Positions 25,185 to 36,900 of a DNA stretch of 64,000 nt are shown one piece after another. Under the pieces are notes generated by a model. That model saw nothing but the letters and a program-made list of their open reading frames with translations, was not told where the DNA came from and ran no database searches. The position numbers were made by a program, and so were the translations under genes. The first letter of the stretch is position 1, and every line of letters starts with the position of its first letter. Source of the stretch: Polytrichum commune (lineage: Eukaryota; Streptophyta; Polytrichopsida; Polytrichales; Polytrichaceae); NCBI GenBank assembly GCA_950295325.1, contig OX485805.1, positions 24,169,501 to 24,233,500 on the forward strand. The letters are read 5' to 3'.

Positions 25185-25737
25185 CACGTGTCGCTCTGCC
25201 AGCAGCTCTAGTAAGCATCTAGTACCTACCTCGTTGCTCTGCCAGCATACCTTGTTGCTTTGCCAGCAACTCTAGTAAGCTTCTAGTACCTACCTCATCG
25301 CTTTGGCAACAACTCTAATAAGCATCCAATATCTATCTCATCGTTTTGCTAGTAGCTCTAGTAAGCATCCAGTATCTACCTCGTTGCTTTGCCAAGAGCT
25401 CTAGTATGCACCTAGTAACTACCTCGTCATTCTACCAACACCTCTCATATGAGGATCCAGTACCTACCTCGTCGTTCTACCAACAGCTCTTATGAGGATC
25501 CAGTACCTACCTCGTTGCTCTACCAACAGCTCTTATGAGGATCTAGTACCTACCTCGTCGCTCTACCAATAGCTCTTATGAGAATCCAGTACCTACCTTG
25601 TCGTTCTACCAACAACTCTTATAAGCATCCAGTATCTACCTCGTCGTTCTACCATCAGCTCTAGTAAGCATCTAGTATCTATCTCGTCGCTCTGCCAACA
25701 GCTCTAGTAAGCACCCAATACCTACCTTGTCACTATC
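25185..25737. repeat. Minisatellite, about 43-bp unit, roughly 12 copies
   Basis: The repeat unit is approximately CTCTRCCAACAGCTCTAGTAAGCATCCAGTACCTACCTCGTCG, described here by its TACCTACCTCGT core (20 bases or fewer each time). Cores recur every 42-44 bp between 25226 and 25724, with early copies slightly longer. The array follows the truncated HAD paralogue. Confidence 0.9.
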
Positions 25738-26148
25738 GATGTCGGACTAGGTGGGGTGTTCATGACTAACATAACCTTCTTCATCATTGCATGTTGGCTT
25801 TATGTTGAACCAAACATGGCCTTTGCATCCATTACCTAGTTCATAACATGTGAGTTTATTGGACTTTTCATTATTTACATGAGGAGCGGCAAGGTAGGTG
25901 TTGGGTGCATACTATAACCCATACAGGGTTCTTCGCATTCTTTACCTAGTAAGTAAGTGTGAGGCCCATGACACTTATTGTATCTATTTGTCTAGGTTGG
26001 TTCCAATGCAAGTGTGAATGGGACTAAACCCTATATTATTTTGAAATTAGAGTGAGAAGCATTGAGGGGGAGCTATAATAGACTTGGAGAGGAGGGGAGC
26101 GAAGGCTTTTTTCTTCACTATAATGTACTCAAGGAGTTGCTCATCTCT

Positions 26149-26164
26149 CCCCCCCCCCCCCCCC
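26149..26164. repeat. Poly-C tract
   Basis: Sixteen consecutive C residues. Length may be affected by sequencing error. Confidence 0.9.
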
Positions 26165-26605
26165 ATAGCTCATGGTTGGGAGGTGAATCTTGGAACTATG
26201 ACATATACGCGTAGACTTGCCATAGATATGTAATTTTTCTCTTTCGCACCCACTTCCGGTAGGCGATTGAAACACATAATTAGTGCAAGATGATTGCCAA
26301 ATCCAAATCACATTTGTGACCATTTGCTCATAATCTACGGAGCTCATATTATTAATATCTCATCCATTAATCAAAATGAAAGATTCTTGTGCCCTTTAAG
26401 TGGTCATATAGCTCCCCCCCAACCATGTTAATTATTAAACCTAGAATGGTTAGCATATTTTGAGCATGTAGACCAATCTCTTTCAAACATTTGTTTGTTG
26501 GGTGTCAATTTTCTAGATCGACAACTAACCACACCCCAGTCAAATAAATATAGGTGTGCACATTATTGCTATGTTGGATCAACACACATCCCCCTTACTT
26601 GAGGA

Positions 26606-26607
<2 letters not shown>

Positions 26608-26657
<50 letters not shown>
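26608..26657. repeat. TC dinucleotide microsatellite
   Basis: About 25 uninterrupted TC units, ending 20 bp before a MITE. Confidence 0.95.
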
Positions 26658-26660
<3 letters not shown>

Positions 26661-26677
26661 GAATCTTGGAACTATTA

Positions 26678-26878
26678 CTCTCTCCGTCCCAAAATGATTG
26701 TCCTACCCCCGGAGTTTTATGTCCCAAAAAGATAAAATGTTTTAATTGACGTTGTTGATGTAGAAAATGTTGCCAAATAATTTCTGCATCAACAAAATCA
26801 AGAAGCATTTGATATCGAACAATCTTTTCGGGATATAAAACTCCCAGGAGTAGGACAATCATTTTGAAATGGAGGGAG
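26678..26878. mobile_element. Stowaway-like MITE (mariner superfamily)
   Basis: The left end CTCTCTCCGTCCCAAAATGA pairs with the right end, whose reverse complement is CTCCCTCCATTTCAAAATGA. Both continue into TTGTCCTAC. TA flanks both ends. The 201-bp element has no coding capacity. The ends are close to those of the MITE at 2095-2380. Confidence 0.88.
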
Positions 26879-29800
26879 TACATAAGTTATCAATGTCAAA
26901 GAAGTGCAATAACCCACGATGCATGTGCAACTTAGCAATCAAACGATTGCAAGTTGAACCCTATCAAACTTTTGTGTTGGAGGTAATCTACTCTTCTCTA
27001 ACCTTCCCCATGCGAGATATGTTGTCACCAATTACAAAAATTACAATTGCCACCATCAATCCAAAGAACATGTAATCGCACTAAATAGTCCTATTAGTGT
27101 GGGCCACGGTAATTCTCTACAACCCACATCAAGTCCCACAATGAGAGTTAAATTATGTGAGCCACATTAATTCTTGTTCAGGAAATTGATGTGGGTGAAT
27201 CTTTTGTGCTTTTTTTGGCATATGTATTAGAATGGGGAGAAATTTGAGCCAACTTGGTTGGTATCTTTATTTATTTTATATTCTCATTCAATTGTACATT
27301 GCCATGCTTTTGTTAGTCCTTGTATAATAGTTATTTTACCAAAAAGGTATGATACAATTAATTTTCTAAAGCATTGGATTTTGAACCCGTGATTTGGGAA
27401 ACCAAACCAATTGATTTGTAACTAATGGTTGGTTCTCCCCGTTCATTGCAAGGTGACTATTTTATTTTATGTACAATGTTGGTTGGAAATCTCGAGGAAG
27501 GTTGAGGGGAAGACCCAAGGTCTTTGACCAATGTTATTTCCGCCCCAACTAGACAATACACTCTAAACTTTGTATAATCATGCTTGTGGCAACCAAATCG
27601 TACATGATATTAAGGAAGTTTTGTAGTGTTAACACGGATGTGTGATAACAGAGAATTAGTGTAGCATGTGACATTATGGAATAACACAAAGCGTTGTGGA
27701 ATAACACAAAATTAACATTGCAATAATTACAATAATTACAATGATGACAATGCGATGCATGTGAGCGTGTGGTTTGAATTCTTTAGTGGTTTATTTTAAT
27801 GTCAAAACCCCATGATATATGGGAAAGAAACGTGATAAAAAGGAGTGAGATTTCAACCTAGAACATATGTTCTCTAAGGTTTTGGAATATAAGAGGAGGA
27901 GTGATATCAGGAAGGTTGATATTACAAAGGTTAGAGTGTAGAACAACTCATGTTTATTATCCACCCACACCAATAGGAGTGTTTAGTGTACCATATAGTG
28001 CCGAAATATAATTTCCACGTAGGATGCAAGGAATATGCACATGGCCTAACATGCCTCAATCCTAGTTCTCCTAACTTGCAAACCCCTCATTGCCCCTTTT
28101 CTCCTTTGGTTATTTAGTTATTTAGTTCCAAACTATTTCTAGGATTCCACATAATTGAATCTCAACATGAGTAAGGCCCGGTCTCAGTTTTTGGATCCAT
28201 GTTCTACACATGCCGCTCAAATTCAAATTGCTTCAATACGCTTGAAGAAATCAAGGTCTAGTTGTAAGACAACGATTTATCTATGGGATCTAAACATCCT
28301 ATATTAATCTAACATAACTTCTTTTTTTGTGTTAGTAGCTATGTATGTATTTGACTTATTGAGAGAATATTATCTTTGGTATTCTAGATCATCTCATCCA
28401 ATGATAACTCATGAATGATCAAATACACGATTTGCCTTTGGGAGTGAGGTTGGAATTGCCAATGATTGCCCGACAATGGCATTGTAAATCGGACACCCAA
28501 GCCTAGTGTTAAAATCACATGGAACCACTTTATCAATCAAAGAATACAAGGACCCTAATATATGGGCGACCTTGGGAGGCTCTTGTGCCATTCGATTTTG
28601 GAGGTGTTTTGGGACAACCTTTGGACACTTTCTTTTGGGCTCTCACAATTTCATGGTCACGACTCTTGGCTTGTGTATGAAGTGGCCCTAAGCATAATTG
28701 TGCCATACATTCTCAAGACCAAACCTCATAATAAACTTGTTGCCTACTTAAAGAAGCTTGCCATAATGTATAAGATTGGATAGGCGGATTTATTGAGTTC
28801 ATGCCAATTTATGGAAAGCATGCATATCCGGTTATATATTTTGACAGGAGCCTGGGGTTTGTTGTGACATCATAGAGAGAAGAAAAAAAACAAAAACTAC
28901 GTCAAGCAATCTGACGTGAATTTGAGCATGTTGATCCTACCATGTTCAAGAGTTCTCTTTGGTGCAGGGTCAACATTCTAGATAATATGGGGAGTATGGC
29001 AAGGTACAAACCGGTTGTGTCGGGTGAGAGCCTTGGTTGACGAGCGCATGTTCAAGTTGGCAACAAACTCCCAACACCCATAATCAACAATGAACTTGAA
29101 GTTGGGAGCACATAAGGTATGTGGGGTTTTATTTGGTCACTTTTCTTAACTGGACACCTGAATGTGATTGGTGTGTGGTTTGGTGAGGATGAAAGAACAA
29201 ACATGAATGGTGCAAGTTTAAAAGATATTGGACATCGTTTTCAAATTTCATACTTACTACTCCACACTCAATACCGAACACAATTGGGAGGAACCATGTA
29301 CTCAAATAAGAAATTAACAAACATGCACTTTTGTTAATCATAATTGCATAAAGGGAGGTATGATCTCCAATCCAAATTTTGCTAATGCAACACATGTTTC
29401 GTTGTGTAGAATTTGATCAGTAGAATTTGGAGAATATGAAAAACAAACCAAATAACACACAAATGCCTTATACATGTTGGTTCGAGCAACAACATGCAGT
29501 TCTTCCCAGCCCCATGACTCCACATCACATCAACAATTGAATTATAATATGGAGCTGGATGCATATAATGCATCTACTACCATCTACATCCACGCATTTT
29601 GTCCAATGTGTGGGTGAATTTATAACAAGTGGCTAGTTGCAAGAGTGTTGTGCCCTATTATTATCATGCACACATGACTAGTTATGGTTGGTGGTCCAAG
29701 CAAGGTCAAACTTTGGCTCATTTGAGAGACCACTTGAATCAACAATCATTTGTAATTGGACTCCACTACATTGTTTATGGTATTTAGTGTCACATGCATA

Positions 29801-30449
29801 ATAGTGTCAATTAGATTGTTTTGAGGCGTATGCTGGTTTGCATCAATGATTAACAACTTCACTACAATTGTCACCTCGTGACACCTAGCATTCAAATGTG
29901 CTTACTAACATCTTGGCATGAGCATGTTCAGTAGTTTTATGAGGTGCATACTTATGTTACAAAATGGTCTACAAGTTGACTAAAGTGTTCACAAATGACA
30001 CTTGCCATTAGTGCGCTCAAAAATAACTTCCCCTTGCATACTAAAACGCAAGACTATCATCTAATGTACCCCAATGTGCTACTCTAAATGCCATAATGTG
30101 GATATTTTTTCACTTAAAGAAGTTCCTTATGTTGACGAATCGAACATATTGGCAATTAGTGGACGTGACACTTTGAAACCTCTAGGCATCTAGTTTAGAC
30201 CCTTTGCGAATGATATATATGTGACAATAAATACAGAAAATGATGCAGTTGAAGAACGAGTTGGTAACACTAACACTTCCTAATCACATCACATACATGG
30301 TTGGTTTTTATTGATTGCCAAACTCATTGCCTCATTTTAGATGGCATCACTAATAGAGTCTCTTCCTACATGGCAGAGCCAACAAATAGACCTTTTACAT
30401 TAGATGCTATAAAATTAATGAATAAAGCCACGTCACCGCATGATGGTAT

Positions 30450-30798
30450 AATGGAGTAACCTTATTGGCCGAGTCACCAACTCCGACGTGGCCAATACTT
30501 TCCAGACGCGCGGTGTGAACGGAGCGGAGCGACTCGTTCCTTCTCCGTAGTAGTAGCTGGCGCTCCGCCGCCCTCTAGGGTTTCCTCGGTTGCCCTTCAA
30601 AGAAAAGCGAAGCGAAACAGAGCGAGCAAGGGTTTCGAGTTCCGAGCTCCGTCGGTAACTCGCAACTGATCAGGCAGCTCGCCAGGCCCGGACTACCTCC
30701 TCCTCCTTCTTCTTGCTTGTAACGGCGCACATTAAGACCGCCTTGACGATATTTTATTTTGTTCCTGGAGTGGAGCGAAGGAGAAGAAGCGGATCACC
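30450..30798 (+). promoter_or_regulatory. GC-rich promoter/5' leader of the SR gene with telo-box
   Basis: GC content rises sharply compared with the flanking DNA. TAGGGTTT at 30576-30583 is the telo-box (AAACCCTA on the other strand), common near starts of plant translation and RNA-processing genes. The transcription start was not located. Confidence 0.5.
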
Positions 30799-33700
30799 AT
30801 GTCGCGTGTTTATGTCGGGAACTTGGATCCGCGGGCGACAGAGCGGGAGCTGGAAGACGAGTTCCGAGTCTACGGCGTCCTACGCAGGTTTGTTGTGTCT
30901 CCCTTTTTGTCTTATTTCCTTTCCCCTGGTTTCATCGAAACCCCTGGCAGCAGCAGCCTCTGCGCGTCCGGGGGTTTCTGGCGGTACCGGGATATGCGCT
31001 TTTCAGGAGAACGAGGTGTGGCGCTTTGTTGTAGAGGTTCTTGCAACGGCTGCAATCTCTGAATGCTGGTTCCTCGAATAAGGCCGTTCGGCTTAGAGCT
31101 AGCTCCCTGTCTTGAGGAGATGCCACGGAGAAGAGCCTTTCGATGTTAAATTCTAAACCACCATCATACCGCGGAGCCGTTGCGTCCCCTGGCATTGTAT
31201 GGCTGATTTTATTGTTATTTCTATGCCCGGGTTTCTAGGCGTTGTTATGGGCATTGTGGTTGAGTTTCTCACGATGGCTACAATTTCTCCATAGCTAGTG
31301 TTTTGGGAATAAGGCCGTTTGGCGTAGAACTAGTTCCCTCACTTGAGATACCACCGAGAAGAGCTTTTTGATTTCAGTTTCTAAAATTTCAATATACCGC
31401 AAAGCCGTTGCGTACCCTGACTTTGTATGGCCTATTTTCTATTACTTCTATGCCCGGGTCGCTAGGCTTTGTTGTGTGGTTTGTTGTTGAGGTCCTTAGA
31501 ATTCCTACAATCTCTTTAGCTCGTGTCACGAATAAGGTCGTTTGGCGTATAAAGGTTTCTCACTCAGATATTACGGATAAGAGCTTCTTGAGCTTAAATT
31601 CTAAGCTCAAGTAGACCGCACGGCCTATTTTCTATTATTTCTGCTAGAAACGCAGAATTTAGTCTCACGGTTTGCTGTCTGTACCTATCTGGAAGTTGCT
31701 GTTGCAATGCTTAAAGAGGCAATTTTGGCAACCGATCAGGGGGAGTAGTGAATTTTTATCCTGCTTATGACCTAAAAGAGTCATCAAATGGAGTTTGTTA
31801 TTGTCATTCATGCCAGGTAGAGTTGGGACGTGTAGGTTGCTGGCAACTCTTATGGTAATGCTGCTGTATTTATATACTTGAAAACAAAGATACTAATGGT
31901 CAGCCGCTTCTATTTATGGATGTGCAGTGTATGGGTGGGCCGTAAGCCCCCTGGATTTGCTTTCATCGAATTTGAAGACCGCAGAGATGCTGACGATGCT
32001 ATTCGTGCATTGAATGGTATATGTGCTGCCTTTTAATTTCTTGACTTGTTGCATGTATACATTGTGTTATGATAGGATGTATGCATTATTTTATGCATGT
32101 AGCCTGTTAATCAATCGTGTTTAATCAGATCCTTGGATGCTGGGGGTCTGAGTTGTTGTAAGCCTTGTATACATGAAGGCATCTATAACTCTACTGTTGA
32201 GTGAAGTATTAGCCTGAATTCAAAAACCGGACTCTCTTTCCAATGAATTTTTTTTCTTGTTGTTGGTTTTTGCTTTAGGACCTTACTGTGCCTTTTGGAT
32301 TGGTACTGTGCACTTGGCTTTGTTTGGGGCACATGGAGAGCTTTCGTTATGTATGGTCTTTCAATGTACTGCTAGACTAAAAACTTATCTTGCAGGTAAG
32401 AATGGTTGGCGAGTAGAACTCTCACGAAGCTCTGGTGGAGGTGGTGGTCCGCGCGGACGAGGAGGAGATGATATGAAATGTTACGAATGTGGGGAACCTG
32501 GCCACTTTGCTCGAGAGTGCCGTCTTCGTATCGGAGCTGGTGGCTTGGGAACGGGCGGCCGTGGTAGGAGCCCTCGTGCAAGCCCTCGTTATCGCCGTAG
32601 TCCAAGCTACGGTGCTCGGAGGTATGTTTCTATGTTACATATAGAGTGGGATAGGTCTTGACAGAAATCACAGATGCTTTTGATCATATCAGAAAACGGT
32701 ACCCTCTGTTTCTACCTTTGTCTGGAGTGCAGTGTGAATCTCAACCAACAAAAACTATCTGGTTGTACCTTATTCTGCCAGCTATGTTATTGTCGCACCC
32801 CAAGCTATGGCTATGATGCTCGGAGGTATGTGACTTTGTTTAGTGGGATAGAATTTGGTACATTGTACAGAGGACATTGTTTCATACTGGAAAATGTGTT
32901 TTGCCACATTGTGTTGCCTCAAATGGCTACAGTTTCAATGTAACTAATCAGTATATGGGTCGTATTCCGTCCTTCCAGCTCACGTTATTATCGCAGCCCA
33001 AGCTATGGCTATGGTGCTCGGAGGTATGTCATTTCTTTAGTGGGATAGAGCTTGATAGGTAATACAGATGGCCTTGTTTCATGTTGGGAAACTGTGTTTG
33101 TTAACCTCTGGTGTTCCTTTTGTTGCCTCAATGGCTACAGTTTCAATGTTAACTAATGAAAAAATTCGGTCTGTCCGGTTCTGCCAGCCCACGCTATCGT
33201 CGCAGCCCAAGCTATGGCTATGGTGCTCGGAGGTATGTTGTGCAGGCTCTCCCAGTACACTAGGTTGATTTGCTTTTGAAGACTGGATTGGTGAATTTGG
33301 TGTGTTTTGTTGGGGTGATATGTACATGGCCTCAATTGCCAATTCCATATATGCACTTTCTGAGTTTCTTCTGCAGTGGCATGTCTATGCATTGGTTGCT
33401 CGGGATGTTACCTGTCCGAGTGTCAAGGTTTACCACATGGATTTGAAATTCTGCTACTGCATTTTTGGACTTTACAGTATGAGGTGATTGTCTCACAGTT
33501 TTCTGTCTTGTTTTCTTTGATGACCAGTCCACCACCTCGGGGAAGAAGTCGGTCTCCAGTCCGCCGAAGGAGTGTTTCACCTGTGGTTCGTAGAGGCAGA
33601 AGCCCAAGTCGGTCTCCTCCTCCACGACGGGATCGCCGTGCATCTCCAGTTGCTAATGGGTATGTAGAATACCTCCAATGCTTCCTTGTATTCTTTTTTG

Positions 33701-33985
33701 TAGTATGACCATGGTGACTATTTAATGGTGGGCTTATGGTACATGGCAACTATGTTGACTTGAGTAGTATTAGACATTGAGGCTGCAAGGGCTGGTTGAC
33801 AATGAATATCTCTTGTTCTGCTGATTCTTGTTCTGCTGACTCTTAGAGTCAGATGCATATTATCTTGTTTTGGTATGAGTTAGTAGGTGCACTGCGAGTT
33901 TTGAGAGCCCTGACAGAAAGTTTGTGCAAACAGGAGCCCTGTCCCTGTCAGAGAACGTCGTCGCAGCCGCAGCAGAAGTTCTTAA
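30799..33985 (+). CDS. RSZ-type SR splicing factor (RRM, CCHC knuckle, RS domain)
   Basis: A nuclear pre-mRNA splicing factor of the plant RSZ subfamily. Exons: 30799-30887, 31928-32016, 32396-32621, then microexons 32979-33023 and 33188-33232, then 33528-33659 and 33934-33985, giving 225 residues (195 without the two microexons). The RRM has RNP2 VYVGNL (residues 4-9) and RNP1 PGFAFIEF (38-45). A Gly/Arg linker leads to one CX2CX4HX4C zinc knuckle (C88, C91, H96, C101), then an RS tail with [14 protein letters not shown]-like repeats and a final RRRSRSRSS. The microexons encode further [14 protein letters not shown]-type units; a third, 44-nt copy at 32782-32825 shifts the frame. Alternative splicing is therefore likely to set RS-tail length. 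Family assignment is firm. Confidence 0.93.
32782..33235 (+). repeat. Tandem exon-intron duplication within the SR gene (~200-bp unit)
   Basis: Three units, each an acceptor CCAG, a 44-45-nt microexon ending GCTCGGAG and a GTATGT donor. They lie at 32782-32825, 32979-33023 and 33188-33232 with periods of 197 and 209 bp. The end of exon 3 (about 32577-32621) carries the same coding unit. The following introns also match one another (TTTAGTGGGATAGA; GCTACAGTTTCAATGT), so whole exon-plus-intron blocks were duplicated. Confidence 0.9.
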
Positions 33986-36900
33986 AAAAACACATCTCGG
34001 AGTTTTCAAGAAGGTGTAGGTGCATAAAAGTTCCAGGCTCTCCTGAATTTGCTGGAAGCCTCGTTGTTATGATTTTTTTCTGTCCTGCATACGCATATGC
34101 ATCTGCACACCAACATTCTGGCATCTCTTAGAGCGCAGCTTGAGGTGGGATTGAGTTAAATATTGGTCTGCCATGTGGGTGGCTTCAAAAAGCAAGTAGG
34201 CTATTTCTGGAAGCTTTGGACTTCTCTGCACTTTGCTGCCTTCTTCAGTAGATCGATCTCCTGCTGAAGCTGCGGCTGCCTGCCTCCTGTGATAAGTTTC
34301 TTTCCTGGTTGCTCCTTCTTTTTGATACGACCTTGTTTAATCAGAGGAACTTTGTGTACTACATATTAAAATGGTCTTTTGCTAATATGCTTGCTGAAAT
34401 GTTTGACAAACAAATATTGATGTGGGTAGATCAGGTGTCAGTGATTCATGTCTAGTCATCGACATAAGACACAAAACTCACATAGATATTTTGCCATTTG
34501 TTGGTGTGTTCTGAGGTGTGGGCTTGCCTAGAACGGCACGGCACGGCACTGCTCTGCCTCCCCGCCTTCTACGATATAGTGTGCAGACTCTACCTCCATC
34601 CTTTGGGTGTCTCTTTTTCCTGCATCGTTGTCATCTCATGTCTGCTCGGCTCATCAAGCAAAGTTGGTGCTTCTGGGAGGGTTGTTGAAATCTTCATAGC
34701 GTTTTGGCTTCCCTGTGGCTCTCACCAGCAGGCTTCTCACTCATCCAAAAGCTGATCTTTGGTCCAAGTAAGTAGTTTGGTCTCAAATATCATATATACC
34801 ATGGAGGCTTGTGTTTCCATATTTAGTATCCATGTTTCGCTCCACTGGTGGATCCTTTCATCGTCTTTGTGAGAGCTGATCTTCCTAGATTGGTGGTGTT
34901 GGATCCCCAGTGGATGCATTTGACAACTGTTTGTTCGCCGCTAAAGTTCTGATGTAACTATGAAGTCTGGACTCCTGGCTGGCAACCAAAAGTTTTACCT
35001 CCTCGCAGCTTTTGTGCCAGCTACCTATGGCAGCCTCCTACTGGCGTTTCAAGGATTTCTTGAGCTTCAGTGTAATCTGTCGTCCACAGCTTGGTCAGCT
35101 ACTTGCATCTACTTTGCGGGCTCTGCTGTCCTTTGTCGCCGTTTTGAAGCACTGCCCCCAGATCCTCACTTCATTTGTGGCTGTGAACCTTCTGATCGTG
35201 GGGGCAGCTGATGACATGTTGGCTTCGATTTCCAAGACCTAGAGGCACTGCAACAACTAATGGTCAACTGTTTGTTTGGCATGTGTGCGGTCCATGCTGC
35301 AGTCTTGGTAGTGTTTAATCATAATTGGCTTCTAAATAACCCCCTTACTACTTGATTTAGTTCTTTAATTGTACTACTTAATTGTAGTTGTGTGTGTTTT
35401 TTTGGTGTAGTAGTGTAGAGGCTATATGAACATGAGAATAGGTCGTAGCATTTCAATGTGAAATCCAGGTGTCAGAGTTAGTTTTCTGCCTGTATGTTTG
35501 TATGATGCGTAGCTCTTTCTGTGCACATGTACATCCAGAACCGTTTTCATGCTTCCAAGCACATTTGCTGGGGTATGTCAGGGTCTTCTGTTTTATGATG
35601 ACTGTGGCAGCACACATGGCTGTCAGCGATTGATATAAGTAATATATCTGTGAAATATCTCCTGAGTCTAAAATGCAACATTAATTTTTTCCTAGAGAAT
35701 TAAGACCACTGTTGTGCGATAAGAAAAGTCTCAAGTAATCTCTTTATATCGATCTATCGATGACTTGCAGTCATGAAAAGTAAAAGTGAAACTATGTTCC
35801 TTCGCCGAAAGCGAATGGATGTACCAACCTTTTTGTCATATGATGACAACCTATTCTCATATGATGTCATCCTTCAAGACAATTATTCTTTTGGTTGTTT
35901 CGTTTCAAGGCTTTCAAAGAAACTCTTCGGAGGAATTCACCATTGCGTGTGTCATCAAGTGTCACATGAATTACCACCAAATATTGTTATATTGTGTCAC
36001 ATTAATACCTCTGAACAAGTTCAACACCCTCCGGGTAAATGGGTTGAGTTGCGTAACACGAGAAGCCTAGAGCTGCGTCTGAACTTATCTTATAGTTCAT
36101 TTGCATCGTCCGTTAACAAACGCCACACAATAAGCAAACAACTGTAATGATACGCCTCCGCTCAGAATTTTTGAAGCATTACATGTGAATTTTGCATCTC
36201 ACACCAAATGCAAACTGTATGCAATTTGATTTGTCCCCTCCCAAGGAAGAGCACCGCTACACAAACCTCGGTGCACGATGTGTGTAATTCTATCATTTGA
36301 AGAATGAACACATTTTGGAAATTTCATCTGCTGTAAAGAAACACTTCCATAAAGATGAAAGGAGTTGAAATATGGATCTTAAAGACTTGTCAATAATCAT
36401 GGAGGTGTAGTATGTCAGAAAACATGCCCTTCAAAAACACTTCATGATGGGAAGCCGACCTTTGTGACTATTGAATGACCTAGGGGTGGGCTTGGCTCAT
36501 GGCAAGGCTGTTCAAACACTCATACAAGATGATGTAGAGTAGAGGCGCCCATAACCAATCGCTTAAAGATTTTTGTGAAGTCATGTTTTGAACATGGTAA
36601 GGGTCTCAAATGTTCAAAGTGTCTCTTATAAGGGAGACCTCCAATCTTGTGGAATCATCCAGTTGATGGAGTTGAGCATTAGAAGCTTGAGCAGGTTAGC
36701 AATTGCAAATCAAATCCAAAGAATTTGAAACCGTTGAAATTGGAGTTGATGATTATATTGATTTGGTTTTGAAATCAAAGATTCTTTGCTTCCCAAATTT
36801 AGTGTTATGGGGGGGGACCCTTCCATCGTTCAATGTTGTGTAAGTGGACGATATCACTAGCAAATTATACATGGGTCATTTGCCAATGAAAACCCAAGTT

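Larger units (their letters stand above)
25738..30440. other. Intergenic, transposon-like and simple repeats, no gene recognised
   Basis: A MITE, a poly-C run and a TC microsatellite are listed separately. Open frames at 28409-28783 and 29119-29395 overlap on both strands and show no recognisable domain. The segment at 27410-27455 resembles the end of the dispersed repeat at 1885 and 49945. Confidence 0.55.

Noticed and set aside
26062-26425. Possible TIR pair GGGGGAGCTATA / TATAGCTCCCCC
   Set aside because: Only 12 bp match, the ends contain homopolymer runs, and no target-site duplication is visible.
28409-28783. Overlapping open frames on both strands
   Set aside because: Neither strand gives a recognisable retroelement or host domain, and stops break both quickly.
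35773-36147. 124-codon plus-strand open frame
   Set aside because: No recognisable motif, no splice partners and an overlapping frame of similar length; treated as chance.
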